From Mycteria americana (lineage: Eukaryota; Chordata; Aves; Ciconiiformes; Ciconiidae), in assembly GCF_035582795.1 (NCBI RefSeq), contig NC_134373.1, positions 29,854,501-29,918,500 on the forward strand: a stretch of DNA of 64,000 bases, in the 5' to 3' direction. The notes under the pieces are model-generated. The model did not search any database. It worked only from the letters and a program-made list of their open reading frames with translations, and was not told the origin of the DNA. How positions within the stretch are numbered: the first letter of the stretch is position 1; every line of letters begins with the position of its first letter. Below are positions 37,194 to 48,900 of the stretch, piece after piece. The translations under genes and the position numbers were made by a program.

Positions 37194-40100
37194 TGCACCT
37201 CTGCACTTTTGCTCAACGCTGTGTACACTTTAATCCCACTGTCACTTTGCTATTAGCTGCAATATGGAGACGTGCAGCTTGCTCAGAGTGACAGGCTGGA
37301 AAGCCATTTTGCCACAAGCTTTTCTTCCCCTTCAGTGCAAGATAACCATTTAAGTATGAACAGGCTTGATCTTTTGACAGCAGTCGAGAACCTTAACGGT
37401 CACTTAATACATCAGTTTTCAGTGCATTGTCTGCCGCCTTCTGCTGAGTTGGAAGTACTTCCAGCATGGGTCATTGTAAGTCACCTTAGCACAGGTATAT
37501 GTTTTGCTTAAGGGTCTTGCACTGCTCCTCCATGCGCTCGCCACTCATTACTGAAGCACTATGCTCAGCAACATTGCAAGCAGTCCAGGTAGCTGCACCA
37601 AAAAACAGGCTGACATGTCACGCCTTTCCTTCATGACAAGATCTTCCCCAGATCTGCCAACACATCTCACTTCAGGATCTTTTTGTGCTCTAATATTTCT
37701 TCTGTTATTCATCAGACTTATTCTCTGTCCTCATGTCTTTAATTTGACAAACACTCTTGTAGAAACCCCTAATGTCTACACTGTCCAGTCCCTTGGTTTT
37801 TTATGATCACTTCCATAGATAATTAGCAGATGACCCTTGTCCTGCAGACTTCATAATCTCTCTCTTCCTGCTATCAATGTTACTCTGTGGTCACAGACTC
37901 ACACAGTACATTTCCCTAGTCCGAGAATCCTATAGTGTCTCTTCCATCTGACACCTGCAAGAACTGAACTACCTAAAGAAGTGTTTGAGACATGCAACAT
38001 TGCATAAACTTGGGCCAGAATTGCAGGGCTTTTCACGCTACCCTCCATTAAAGCTTATGTCTGGAGGCTGGATTACCCCAAAACTTGCATAAAAGGGCTG
38101 ATAAATGGACTCCATAAAGGAAGAAGAGGTTGGGGGAAGAAATGTATATATCTCAGACTGGTGCACATTCACTGACTGACCAAATTTACTTTGGAGATCA
38201 CATAAGCAAAACAGACTGTGAGAGCAGACAAATCATTAAGAGAAGTCAATGACTTTCAGTTCTGTACTTAAAAATCAAACTTTTTGCTAATGTAGCAACA
38301 AAACTTTATATATAAAATTGTAAGTTAGAGAGGCAGGTGATGGTAGGCACCTATATGTCTTGTGGTAAAACATAAGACAGAACTGTAATATATTTTTGAA
38401 TGAGTAACTTAGAGCATGTCCTGTAGCACCACCTAGCAGGCTAATTTAAAAGTGGTTTATATCCCCTAATCCCTGACTATAACAATGTGCTTATGCAACA
38501 GAAGTAAAGTGCACTTCAGTCTTCTTTCACCTTCCTTGCTGTAACAGCTGCTTCTTGAAAGCAGAATCATGCCAACATGGTGATTAGTAAAGTTGGGGTC
38601 TCTACTTTTCACAATCATATTTATTATAAAGCTCTTAAGAGAAACCATAGTGCAAATGCAATGCTGTGGCAGACTCTTGGAGTTTTTGTGTAAGAAACCA
38701 TTGGTTCCTAGACATCTCCAGCTGGTACAGAAGGCAGAAGCACCTTCCAGAAAGTCAGGCTGTACAAACCCATCCAACCCTCCCTCCATATTCACCAGCA
38801 GGATAAGTAAGTCTTAGTGACCCTCAGGCTTTCAAAATCCATCATTACACTGTGTGTTTCGGTTAGTGAGGAGTCTGGTCTCCAGTTGTCCATCATCACT
38901 TGCATGCCCTTTTTCTTTGTACATCTGCACGAAGTATGAATATCAATGCCAACTAACAAATGATAATTTTTGGCAGATGATGAAGCTACACGCTGAGGCT
39001 GCAGACCCATGGCTATAATAGCTCTCTGCTGATATAAAGGGGGAGGTGAAGCTCTCCTCTCCTTTTATTCTGGCTGTCTCCCACCTTGTTACAGCCCTGG
39101 CACTTTTCAGACTTTTCAATTATGCCATTCAGCTTGCTAACCTGGTAGAAAATGTTACCTTTTTTTCCTGTTACTATGTTTTCTGCTGATAGTGAGTTAA
39201 AAGCAGTGCACAAGAGAGTCTGATGGATGCCAGATCTGGCAAAAAGTGGTTCAGAAGGAACAGAGAGGTGGGGAAGGTGGGATCTTTCCTCCGATTCCTC
39301 CCTTTGGGTGGCAGCAAACTGTTCATCTGCCTTGACATATTGCATAAAACCATAACCTAAGGCTAGAACTGTGCCCTCTCACAAAGTAGTTTGTTTTCTT
39401 AGCAATTAGCAACTTGTTTATTGGACGTTAAAACCAAGGCTGTCATTAACAGCCTCTGTTCACAACAGGGAGGGATGCTCGGTATGCCTAGCCAGGCCTG
39501 TTTAGGACTAGCATTCCTAAAATGCAGGGGACAAGCAGGAGATCATCCAGCAGGAAAAAGAGGATAAATGTCTTCACTAGGATACTTTCATGTAAGTCCT
39601 GAATTTGAATGAAAACTCCTAAGTATTCAATTTATAATCTTAATTCTTTTATGTGAAAGCAAATCTCAGGCCAGAAGGCCTAGGAACTGAACCTTTTCTT
39701 GTAAGAGATGCCTGAATCAGGGTCTGCTACAAAGAAAGAAAGATCTGTCGAAATTAATCTAAGTAGATAATAACAATGGCTTGCTTTTATCTCTATTCTG
39801 CTGTCTCTGAAGCCACCGCAAAGTGTTATTTCCATTTGGATTGTGAAAACTGGTTACCTAATGACTGCCTGGTATGAAGGGACATTTTAAAACAAGGATC
39901 AAGCACCAATGCATACCTCTCCCATAGATGAGGCAAAATCAATCTTCTACAATCCACTACCCAAATAAAATCTTAAACTGGCCAAAAGCTATTCTCTGTC
40001 CTTGTTTTGCAAGGACTGCAAAACCCAGGGGCAAGGCTGGACTTAACAGAGCCGTGCCCTCAGAGGCCAGCACATGCCAAAGGGTGTTGCTCCATCACCC

Positions 40101-40549
40101 ACCACCCTCTGCACCCCAGCAAAGCAGCACGGCCAAGGGCAGACCTTCCCAGGGCTTCCTCAGAGCGCTCAGGCTGTGGAACAAATCCATGTAGGATTAT
40201 TGAGAAACCACAATGGCTATCTGCTGCTGCTATGATTTAAGCAAATCATAACTTTAAAGCAAATAAAAATCCCTGCATGTGTTATTTTCCTATTACGGAT
40301 GAGAGAGAAAACAAATCCTGTGTAACGGATGCTAGTTATGGCCTTCCCAGTAAGTGTTCCTGCACTGCAGTAGGAGGGCTGTATTAATACTACATATGTA
40401 GGGTATTTTGCATGAATAACCCTGGGAGTTACAGCATGAAACACAAGGCCATGGAATGAATGTGTGATTCCGGAAGAGAGACGGTCCCTTCCCCGGGCCA
40501 CAGCCGCCTCTCAGGGTGTCTCAGTAAGCGGTGGCCTTGCTCTTCGCCT

Positions 40550-41097
40550 CACAGAATCATATAGGTTGGAAAAGACCTTTAAGATCATCAAGTCCAACCA
40601 TAAACCTAACACTACCAAGTTCACCACTACACCATGTCCATAAGCACCTTATCCAAACGTCTTTTAAATACCTCCAGGGATGGCGACTCAACCACTTCCC
40701 TGGGCAGCCTGTGCCAATGCTCGACAACCCCTTCAGTGAAGTAAAATTTCCTAATATCCAGTCTAAACCTCCCCTGGTGCAACTTGAGGCCATTTCCTCT
40801 TGTCCTATCACTTGTTACTTGGGAAAAGAGACCGACCCCCACCTTGCTACAACCTCCTTTCAGGTAGTTGTAGAGAGCAATAATGTCTCCCCTCAGCCTC
40901 CTTTTCTCCAGGCTAAACAACCCCAGTTCCCTCAGCCGCTCCTCATCAGACTTGTGCTCCAGACCCTTCACCAGCTTCGTTGCCCTTCTCTGGACACGCT
41001 CCAGCCCCTCAATGTCTCTCTTGTAGTGAGGGGCCCAAAACTGAACACAGCATTCGAGGTGCGGCCTCACCAGTGCCGAGTACAGGGGCACGGTCAC
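40550..41097 (-). mobile_element. CR1 LINE, strongly 5'-truncated, inverted relative to the first
   Basis: On the minus strand this holds the last ~156 codons of CR1 ORF2 (thumb and C-terminal part, ending LDKVLMDMV), the short 3' UTR and a single ATTCTGTG unit at 40550-40557. Unlike the 29-kb copy, this part is not frameshifted: it keeps four T in the AAATTTTAC stretch. Similarity to the other copy ends abruptly at about 41097, the truncation point, and CpG-island sequence of the TMEM177 promoter starts at once. A 340-codon + strand frame across this region is only CR1 antisense running into the island. Confidence 0.95.
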
Positions 41098-41553
41098 TTG
41101 GCAGGGAAGCGCAGCAGGTCGGGTCTCCCCCTAGGCAGATTTCTGCCGCGGATTCACTCCAGGCCACGGCTCACCCCCGGGGCTTCAAACTCTTGGAAGC
41201 GCGGCCAGCCCAAACCTCACCGAGAGGAAACGTCCCGCCGTGGCGGCGGCGTCGCCGCCCGCCCCTTCCTCTGCCCCTTCCGCCCGCCGTACGGCAGCGG
41301 GGAGGTGGCCGGCCCGCCGGAGCCCCGCCTCGGCCGCAGCGCGGGGAGCCTCGGTAGGTGCGGGCGCGGGGCGCGGGGAGGAGAGGCCGTCCTGAGGCGA
41401 GGGACCGGCTGGAGCCGGCCCTCAGCGCCCCGGCATGGCGGGGAGGGAGGGGGCGAGGAGCGCTGCCCCCGCGGCCCCGGCCTGGTCCCGGGGCCGGTCG
41501 GGGCCTCGCCCGCCCCTCACGTAAAGCCGTTTTTTGCCGCCCCCCGCCTTTAA
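41098..41553 (+). promoter_or_regulatory. TMEM177: CpG-island promoter of TMEM177
   Basis: The only strongly GC- and CpG-rich block in the window, with repeated CCGCCC/GGGCGG-like (SP1-type) boxes and no obvious TATA box. It begins exactly where the inverted CR1 ends and stops just before a 19-base T run. It lies 3.2-3.7 kb upstream of the TMEM177 coding exon on the same strand, and a good 5' splice site sits inside it at 41354. This fits a broad housekeeping promoter, expected for a mitochondrial assembly factor. The exact transcription start cannot be read from sequence. Antisense transcription toward the CR1 side is possible, as at many CpG islands. Confidence 0.82.
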
Positions 41554-41572
41554 TTTTTTTTTTTTTTTTTTT
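41554..41572. repeat. T homopolymer, 19 bases, at the edge of the CpG island
   Basis: Marks the sharp downstream border of the TMEM177 CpG island, in the first part of the intron. Poly(dA:dT) next to promoters disfavours nucleosomes in general; whether it matters here is unknown. Confidence 0.85.
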
Positions 41573-44128
41573 GACAAGTGAGCCTTGAAATCCTGAGCCC
41601 TGGAGGCGGGTCCAGCCCTCGCCCCAGTTCCTGACTGATAATGTTTTAAGTCGGGCTTTCCCCTCGGCTACATGCAATTAGAAAAAATAAATTTATTCAA
41701 ACATTAGGGCAAAACTTGCCTACATGTCCCCCGTTTTGGACTTTAGCTATTAAAATTCTCAGACGGAAGTGGATGTGCTTGAGTGAGTGCCCGTAACACC
41801 ACAGATATAAACAGTATTTCAGCATTCGGGAGAGACCACCTTAGAAACGTTGTTGTGGCTTTATGGGAACTAACCGATTAAGTTTGCAGGATATGGTTCG
41901 TATAAATTGCCTTGTAGCTTCCGGTTGCCTGCCTTGTACATAAATTGCACAAAGTTTATGAATAAAAGCAAAGGCGCGGTATGCAGTTAGGGCTGCAGTG
42001 GGGCTTTCTGCAGCGGCTGAGAGTCTGTGCTGACCTTTGGGGAAGATTTGAAAGTACAGGTGCTGAAAGGTATCGAGGGCAATTTTCCTATTATTTTCAT
42101 GTGTATTGACTATCATGAGAAAATTAATACTGGTTATTCTTGCATTATTTCCTGCTTATTCTTGTATTAGGTGTGTGGCAGGGCCAATAGGGCGTAATCC
42201 AGTCAAGAATATAGCCTGGGCTGTGAGAGGTCTCTCCACAAAGGTTTGAAACAATGCCTGCACAAAGGTTAATTTAATAAAAAAAATTAAAATAATACTT
42301 AGCAACTGCTACAATTTTTATGATTGACACAGAAAAAAGTTAGTGTTAATGCACTGAGGTGTATCCTGCCGTTATGGCTGTTTAGGAGAAGTGTATAGAT
42401 AAGCACAGCGCTTCCTGCCCTGCTTTCCTGCGGTTCACCCGACAGCCCGTGGGCTGCTGGCTGCCCGCCTGTCCAGGTGTGCTGCCCAGCATCCCACATT
42501 GCTGACCGGGAGGAGTATTCAGCATCCCGTGTGCCTGTCAAGCACCATTTGGTCTTGTAAGAAAGGGGAGTAGACTGGTTTTCAGCATGGTCTGGCCTTC
42601 CCCACACTGGTGTGGACATAATCTGAGGGGCTAAATTTTCTCCTTGCTATGTTCCTAATCTTGAAAAGATCTGTTAGCCAGCCAAACGAGAGGGCTTTCT
42701 CTAACATGAGTGGGAGAAGCTTGGGAAGTCCTTGGCTCAGCTTTACGTGTGGATCAAGTGATGGTCTTCAGAGAGTCATCCCCTTTGAAGTGCTGCCCCC
42801 CCACCCCCTCCGTAAATTGCATGACCTTTTCAATCAGATCTAGACTACCAGATTTGCCAAGAGGTCGTTAACTCCAAAGAGGTTATTTGGGTTTAGTATT
42901 ACCATTGTCTCATTTTTAGCTCTATTATCAAGGAGGTTTTCTCCCAAAATTGGGTTTCATCCAAGCTCTTGGCTCTTTAGCATGTTTTTCTTAAATAATT
43001 TTGTCAAAAAAATCACCACCTCCAGTCTTCAGCAGAATGTAAGAATACCACCACTTACTACACTAAGAAATACATATTAAATTATTGTATACTTACATGC
43101 ATCATTGTTTTTATTAAGCACTCAGTATGTGTTCAGTGCAGTATAAACATTAAACAAGATTATTCTTCCCCTGGTGAATTTACAGTCTGAAAGAGCTTCA
43201 TAGGAAGGAGTACTAATAACATATCATTAAAACACCGCCTTTAATTTAATCCCTTTTTGTTTCCCTGTGGTTAATACTCATTTGCTGGTGATCATGACTG
43301 GTGTATCCTGGCATGTCATGCAGTGCTGTTTTATGATGTTACAGTCCCCAGTTGTCCACTCTACCCCTCTGTGGGAGGTTCTTGTTCAGCGTGAGTGGAA
43401 GAAGAGAGCATATGTCTGTGTTTCAGCTGCTGCTGTACAAAGCCCAGCAGCATAGCTGAAACCCACCTTTGATGGTACTCTACACTAAGACCTTCGTTGT
43501 TGTATCAAAGCAGTTTCCTTTTGCCACCTCGGCTTCCTGTAAGGACAGCTGGAAATACTAATGTCTTCAACAGCTGCAGCAAGATTCTCTTCGGCTCATG
43601 TGTTAAAGGCCTGAGAGAAACGACATTGCAAGATGCAAATGGAAACAGGGGCATCCAATTGTCACTGATGCCTGTTGGATTTAGGTGCCTAATTCACTTT
43701 ATATCCTTGTAGTAGCATCATTTTATGGGAGAATTCTGTAGCCAATGGGATTTTTTAAGAGATTGGAGCTTTCCTGGACAGAGCACATCATATGGCTTGG
43801 ACCATAAAAAGAACTGATACTCCCCAAGGGAAGCAGGGCTCTTGAACTGAAGGAGTTGGCAGGTTTGAAAGTTTTTAAGTTTATCTGCTTATTTAAAGAG
43901 TCACAACATAGTTGTCTGCCCTGAAACAATTTCTGTTCCAGTTTCTGCTCTGGATTGCACGTATTATTTGTCAGAGAAATTATTTTGGAAACAAATTTTT
44001 AAAAGTAGCCACTGAAAGCATGCTGCTTTCTGAAAATAGCTTTTTGCTGAGTAAGCTAGAACCACTGCCTAGAAGTTGAAATCTGAAAACAACTAGAAAA
44101 AACACATGCTGTTCTTTCTTTTTCTTTC

Positions 44129-44145
44129 TTTTTTTTTTTTTTTTT
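44129..44145. repeat. T homopolymer, 17 bases
   Basis: A simple T run preceded by TTTC units inside the predicted TMEM177 intron, about 620 bases before the acceptor. It is too far away to be the polypyrimidine tract. Confidence 0.8.
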
Positions 44146-44776
44146 AAATAGTGAGGTTGACTATCCATTAGAACAAACTCTAAAGGAAAATTCTGCCTCC
44201 TGAAATTTTCAAATCAAAATGTGATCCTATTTTGGAAGCTGTAGTCAAGCTCAAGTTACCAAATTTAGTATTGAGGTTACTGACCCAAATTTTTGGAGCT
44301 GTACTGTACAGGAGGTTAGCATAGATTAATCTAATTATTGGCTCTTTCTGGCCTTAATATCTGTAGCGTGTGTCTGTAGTGGAATGCAACAATAGGATTG
44401 TGCTGGCGAGGACTAGGCAAGTATGTTGGGTAAATACAGAATGTGTATTGATTGGTAGGGGAAGGAGGAAGTATGGTGGCTTTATTATTGTTTTTATTGT
44501 GGTAAATTGATTTACTAGAGGAGGGGAAGAAGTTAATTCTCTGTATCAATTCAGTCATCCTATGTTCTGAGGCCCAAAAATTAATGAGTATCACTTCCTC
44601 TGTTACAGGTGGTTTGTGTTTCATTAATGTAAAAGAGAGAATGTTTCTTTGGTTCTTGTACTCTGCTGCTTCTCCTGTTTTTTGCTTTGTTTTTTTAAAA
44701 CGCTACAGAGATCAGAGACTCATTTATGCACACTTTAATTCCTGATTTTGTGTTATAAACAGGTTAGGATTTGACT

Positions 44777-45727
44777 ATGGCTGTGCAGTTCCTGCAGAAG
44801 GCATCTGTGTGGTTGAAGAAGCGCCAGATCACTTTGTTGGCCGTTTCTTGCGTGGGACTGTTTGGTGCTAACCTTTCCTATCATGTGTTTCCTGAGCAGA
44901 CATTCAAACTGTTACATGAGTGCTGGTCAGAAGGGCACCCAGCTGAGCTTTCACAGAAGCTCTGTGGTGTCTTTCAGGATGTCCTTCAAGATACTGATGA
45001 GAAGTCCACTGACTCCTATCGAGTTTTTGCAGCTTCTGGCTTCCACCCTGTGAGTGCTGGAATCCCCTGGCTGCCTGCAGGCTCTTTGGTGGGCATCCCT
45101 CCTAATTTCGATAGCACAGCTGAGGATAAAAAAGCAATAGTCAACCATGTTGTTGTGATCAATGGCAAGGAAGTAGACTGGGAGAGCAATGAAGGCGTTG
45201 CTTTGAAAGAAGCTCTGACGTTTTCACTTGAAGCTCAGAAGTTTGCCATTGCCAGAGAAGTTGTGTATTTGCAGAATGGCAGCCCGTTAGCAAGTGCAGT
45301 TGTGGCTCCAACTTGCTTAGCTGGTACGTTTCTCTGTGGGAGAGGTATAAAGCTACTTCTGGGTTTATCTCCTGGCCCTATGATACTTCGCAGCATCTGT
45401 AACCTCATAACTGCCGCTGGTGGACTAATGTGCTATTATGTTTCTTACGATGCTATGACTTATCATCTAGACTGTAAGGCTGACAGAAAGGCTGCTACCG
45501 TTTCCAAAGACTATGCCAGAGGTGGGGTTGAATTTTATGATAAAATCTTGTCCCGCAACAGGATTCTTCGTGGTCTGATGGGGAAACAGGGGACAAAAAC
45601 GTATGCCCCAAGTGGTAACCTTTTCCCAAGGCACTGGTTCAGAATAAAGTATACGCCGTACACTTACCGAAGAGATTTGATTGTTAATATTTTAAGAGAG
45701 CTCCAGGCACAGGAAGGGAGTGCTTGA
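44777..45727 (+). CDS. TMEM177: Transmembrane protein 177, complete single-exon coding sequence
   Basis: Encodes a 316-residue protein, close to the roughly 311 residues of the mammalian protein. I recognise TMEM177 along the whole length, for example the PVSAGIPWLPAG stretch (91-102), LEAQKFAIAREVVYL (151-165) and the C-terminal YAPSGNLFPRHWFRIK (276-291). Hydrophobic segments lie at about 18-38, 172-197 and 203-224, with a basic N-terminus (KKR at 14-16) suited to mitochondrial import. From the family: an inner mitochondrial membrane protein that associates with COX20 and newly made COX2 and stabilises them during complex IV assembly. The ATG at 44777 is chosen because it has A at -3 and G at +4 and starts the family-like N-terminus; an in-frame TTG at 44771 is not credible. 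The frame has no breaks. A splice acceptor ends at 44762, 14 bases upstream, so the coding region lies in one exon. No neighbouring gene is visible in the window. Confidence 0.96.
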   Translation: MAVQFLQKASVWLKKRQITLLAVSCVGLFGANLSYHVFPEQTFKLLHECWSEGHPAELSQKLCGVFQDVLQDTDEKSTDSYRVFAASGFHPVSAGIPWLPAGSLVGIPPNFDSTAEDKKAIVNHVVVINGKEVDWESNEGVALKEALTFSLEAQKFAIAREVVYLQNGSPLASAVVAPTCLAGTFLCGRGIKLLLGLSPGPMILRSICNLITAAGGLMCYYVSYDAMTYHLDCKADRKAATVSKDYARGGVEFYDKILSRNRILRGLMGKQGTKTYAPSGNLFPRHWFRIKYTPYTYRRDLIVNILRELQAQEGSA

Positions 45728-45865
45728 ATTTTAAACTTGTGAATTATGTATTCTCCTGGAACACTGCTGTGCTGCCTTTTTTTTTTTTTTTTCCTCTGTA
45801 TCTTCATTAGAATTTCGGGGTTTATTTTTGCATATAGTTCGAAAGGAGTTATTGCACATTCTGTG

Positions 45866-45871
45866 AATAAA
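45866..45871 (+). terminator. TMEM177: Polyadenylation signal AATAAA of TMEM177
   Basis: A canonical AATAAA lies 139 bases after the stop codon, with a secondary ATTAAA at 45889-45894. A GT-rich stretch (TGCTCTGTTCTGTGTG, about 45910-45925) follows at a suitable distance as the downstream element. Cleavage would fall around 45880-45910, giving a short 3' UTR. A 16-base T run (45777-45792) lies inside this UTR. Confidence 0.7.
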
Positions 45872-45929
45872 GAACTCTCTCTTAAAATATTAAAGACTCA
45901 CTTCAAAAGTGCTCTGTTCTGTGTGCATC

Positions 45930-48900
45930 TCAAATCACAAGACCGCTGAGGAAGGGAACTTCTCAGACGCTGATTTGGAAGTTCCGCTGCTCTGCTCTGC
46001 TTTCCTGCCAGTGCAGTCTGGAAAATGGAAATGGTAAATTCCAACAGAGAGTTTTGGGAGCATTATAACTTAAACTGGGGTGTTTGTATGTATGTTTGCC
46101 ATTCCTCCTATGGAACAACCCGAAGATGTTTAAAAGACTGGGCAACTGTATCATGCTGTTATATAAATACCAAGACTGTTTCTGGGTTTTTTTAAGTTCT
46201 TGTACTGTGTAAATTCTTATGCTGCAATCACCGTTCTTCAGTAGGGCACACTAGTTATGCTGCAGTTCATACTAATACAGCTAGATTATTACCAGCACCT
46301 GAGTCATTTAGCTTAAATCTAGTTCTGCTCTCTATGTGACATGGTGACTGCAGCCTGTATATCTTGAATGTTTCCTAGCAGTGGCAGTATGTAACATGAC
46401 GGTCACGAGTTGGTTGTTTTCTCACAAGTGGGATAAGCATGTTCAGGGCAGGGTTTTCTGTTTGCTTTGGTACGCTTTTTGTTTCATTTAAAAAATATGT
46501 GTTGATGTATGTCACCTTTTATGTCAAAGAAGGCAAGGTCTAAGAAATAAGTCTGGCATTTGGTGCAGAAACTGGTGAGGTCTGTGATCAGGAGTTGCCA
46601 AAGGAAATAATTCTCCTGTTTCAGAATTGCCTAAGAAGGTTTTGTCTGGCAGAACCAAGCTTTGCCCAGGATTACTAATCTTCTAGAATAAGGATCCTTA
46701 GTGCACGGGCAGTAAGCTTTCCACTATAGCCTCACCTTAGAGCTTTTATGTGATCTCCAAGATGATCGTTCTCAAACTTTGTAGTTCCCTCTTTTCTGTC
46801 TTTCTATTGCAGCTGTTCTGGTAGCCCTCCCTGGTGACATCACAGCAGGTCTCCTCAACTCTGTTGTCATTCTTACAGGAAACTTCTATTATTTTATATC
46901 TTCTCAGTCACAGATGTGCTGAGTGTCTTCTCTGCCCTGGTTTTGTCCCTTTTTCATCTGCTACAATAATAATTGTCATGCCTGTGTTTGCTCAAAGTAT
47001 TACTGAGTTCTGTTTTCCCTTTGAATCACACAGTGACGTAAAGTTGATATACTGGCTGCTGAGGCACTGGTGTTGCTTTACATTGCTGAAGCCATATATA
47101 TAGGATGTTTGGGTTTCTGCTGAAGTAATCTGTGTCACGGATGTTTTTCTGGACCTATCACTTGCAGTTGCCCTTGAAGTATCAAGTCATGAGATGCCTC
47201 TTAGGTGCTTTCTGGCTGTAGGGCATAAGGTTATTGTTCTGGTGACCTCTGTGAAAGAGTTTGACAAAATCTCCTGGTCTGTGGAATAACAGGGGACTTC
47301 AACTTTAGGCAGGGGGCTTTCAAAGCTTCAGGCCAAATCTTATTTGACTTCTCTTCCAGGTAAATCCAATATAACAGGTGAAGATAGAGGTTTTTTGGTT
47401 GAGTGATGTAGTGGCTCAAGACTGGAATATAACTCCTGTTTTATATAGCCTGTGAGCTCAGTTCATCCTCGTGTTACTCCTTCAGACAAGTCTAAACTCC
47501 TTGAAATGTTCTCAGAGAGAACTTGGCCCACTTGTTTTATGTGGTTTATGGAGCTGCTACTACATAAAGAGTGCAGAGAGGAAATGGAGGCCTTCTTTGA
47601 GATTTACAACAAGTAGCAGTTTAAACAAAATTAAATTAAAGAAATCTTCTTGCCTCTTACCACTCCTTACTGCTGTTTTTCATTGGGGTGCCTGCAGCTA
47701 GTGATGTTATTTAACATTCTCATGTTGTAAAGCCCCAGTGATGCTAATGGGTTTTGCAGTTGTGCGCTTTGCTTTACTCTTACAGCTGGATTCTCCAAGA
47801 AGCTCCACGTGTCTGTAAATGCTGTGTCTGATTTACCCTTCTTTGAACTTGCTGTGGCATATTGGTGTCAGTAAGGGAGGGCTGGCTAGTCTTGACACAT
47901 GCCCTTGCCTTCTGAAGAGATGTTCTTGTCAAGGGCTTAGAACACCTCCATCTCTATATAGTCAAGATCCTATTCTGTTGCCATCTGTGTATTCTGGAAG
48001 CATAGTACTGTCAATATAAGGGAAATGGGACTTGAAATCACAACTGCTAATTAAGATTTCTCTGATCGTTGGGAATGTGTGGGTTGTCCTGGAAAAGGTT
48101 TGTATCGTGTGTGTGTTGCCAGGTAAATGTTGCTTGCAAGATCACCCATGCTATTTGGCAAGTAAGAATAGCACAACTCAAATATAAGGCCATGAAAACA
48201 CTCATGCAAAGTCTTAGAGTATTATAAATGTTTTTCTGTAGGTGGAACTTCAGATGAAATCAGAAGTTCCACATACTGGTGATAGAAATGGGTCTAGTTT
48301 TGAGAGTATCAGAAGCAATCACCCCAGAATTAAAGGTGAAAGCGTTGGTTGATCATGCTCTTCCATGCTAAGAACAGTCAGATGTGGAAAAGCAGGTTGT
48401 AAATAGTGTCAGTGAACAGCCTTATAGTCTCCCCCTGGTCTGAAGGTGAAACTCTGAGGAGTTCAGAAAACTTGTTTTAGTAATAACTGGCGTCTCTTGC
48501 ACCGCTTGGATGTGGCAGACTTCGTACAATTTTTTTATGTAGAAAAGCAACAGAAAATGTTAAGCAAAGGGACTTGCTAGGAGACACGGATATAAGAAGT
48601 CTAAGCCAAGAAACTGTAAAAGTGAAGGTGTGAATGAAATAATGAACTCTCATAAAAATGGATATTGTCTACAAAATGAAGCTCTCTTTCTGTCTGGTAA
48701 AGTGATTAAAGGATGAAGTATGAGTAGAAAATGACCAAAATGAGTTGCTAGTTTAAATTTATACACAATCTAGTTTAAAGAGAGATTTCCTTGACTGGTT
48801 TATTTAGGTTATTATCCTGAATTTTCTAGATAACTGAAAAGAAAATGATCCTTGTAACTTAATTTTTATATAAATGTAATGCTTGCTGCTACATAAAGCT

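Larger units (their letters stand above)
30995..40549. other. Intergenic between the two CR1 copies
   Basis: Low-CpG sequence upstream of TMEM177. It holds the low-stop minus-strand frame (31951-32670), a weak 8-bp inverted repeat (AGACCCTA 35848-35855 with 35881-35888) and the 27-bp tandem repeat. If gene order follows other vertebrates, the 3' end of CFAP221 could lie upstream of TMEM177, but I found no exon I could assign to it. Confidence 0.5.
41354..44762 (+). other. TMEM177: Predicted 5'-UTR intron of TMEM177
   Basis: A likely donor, TCG|GTAGGTG, opens at 41354 inside the CpG island; an alternative donor (TAG|GTGCGG) begins at 41358. The acceptor ATAAACAG ends at 44762, after a modestly T-rich tract. 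The second exon would then start at 44763, with 14 bases of 5' UTR before the ATG. A non-coding first exon plus one coding exon matches the usual structure of this gene. The intron holds T runs at 41554-41572 and 44129-44145 and nothing else I recognise. Boundaries are predicted from splice consensus only. Confidence 0.65.

Noticed and set aside
39013..39345. 110-codon minus-strand frame that looks protein-like
   Set aside because: Frames of this length occur many times in the window by chance; adjoining frames do not continue it and no family is recognised.
40531..41553. 340-codon + strand open frame
   Set aside because: The first half is the antisense of a CR1 LINE and the second half is CpG-island sequence; GC-rich DNA has few stops. 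No domain and no homology.
41171..41677. 168-codon minus-strand frame rich in Arg, Gly and Pro
   Set aside because: Composition effect of the CpG island, with a lysine run from the T homopolymer; no protein family recognised.
44771..44776. TTG as an upstream start for TMEM177
   Set aside because: The ATG six bases later has a good context and matches the family N-terminus.
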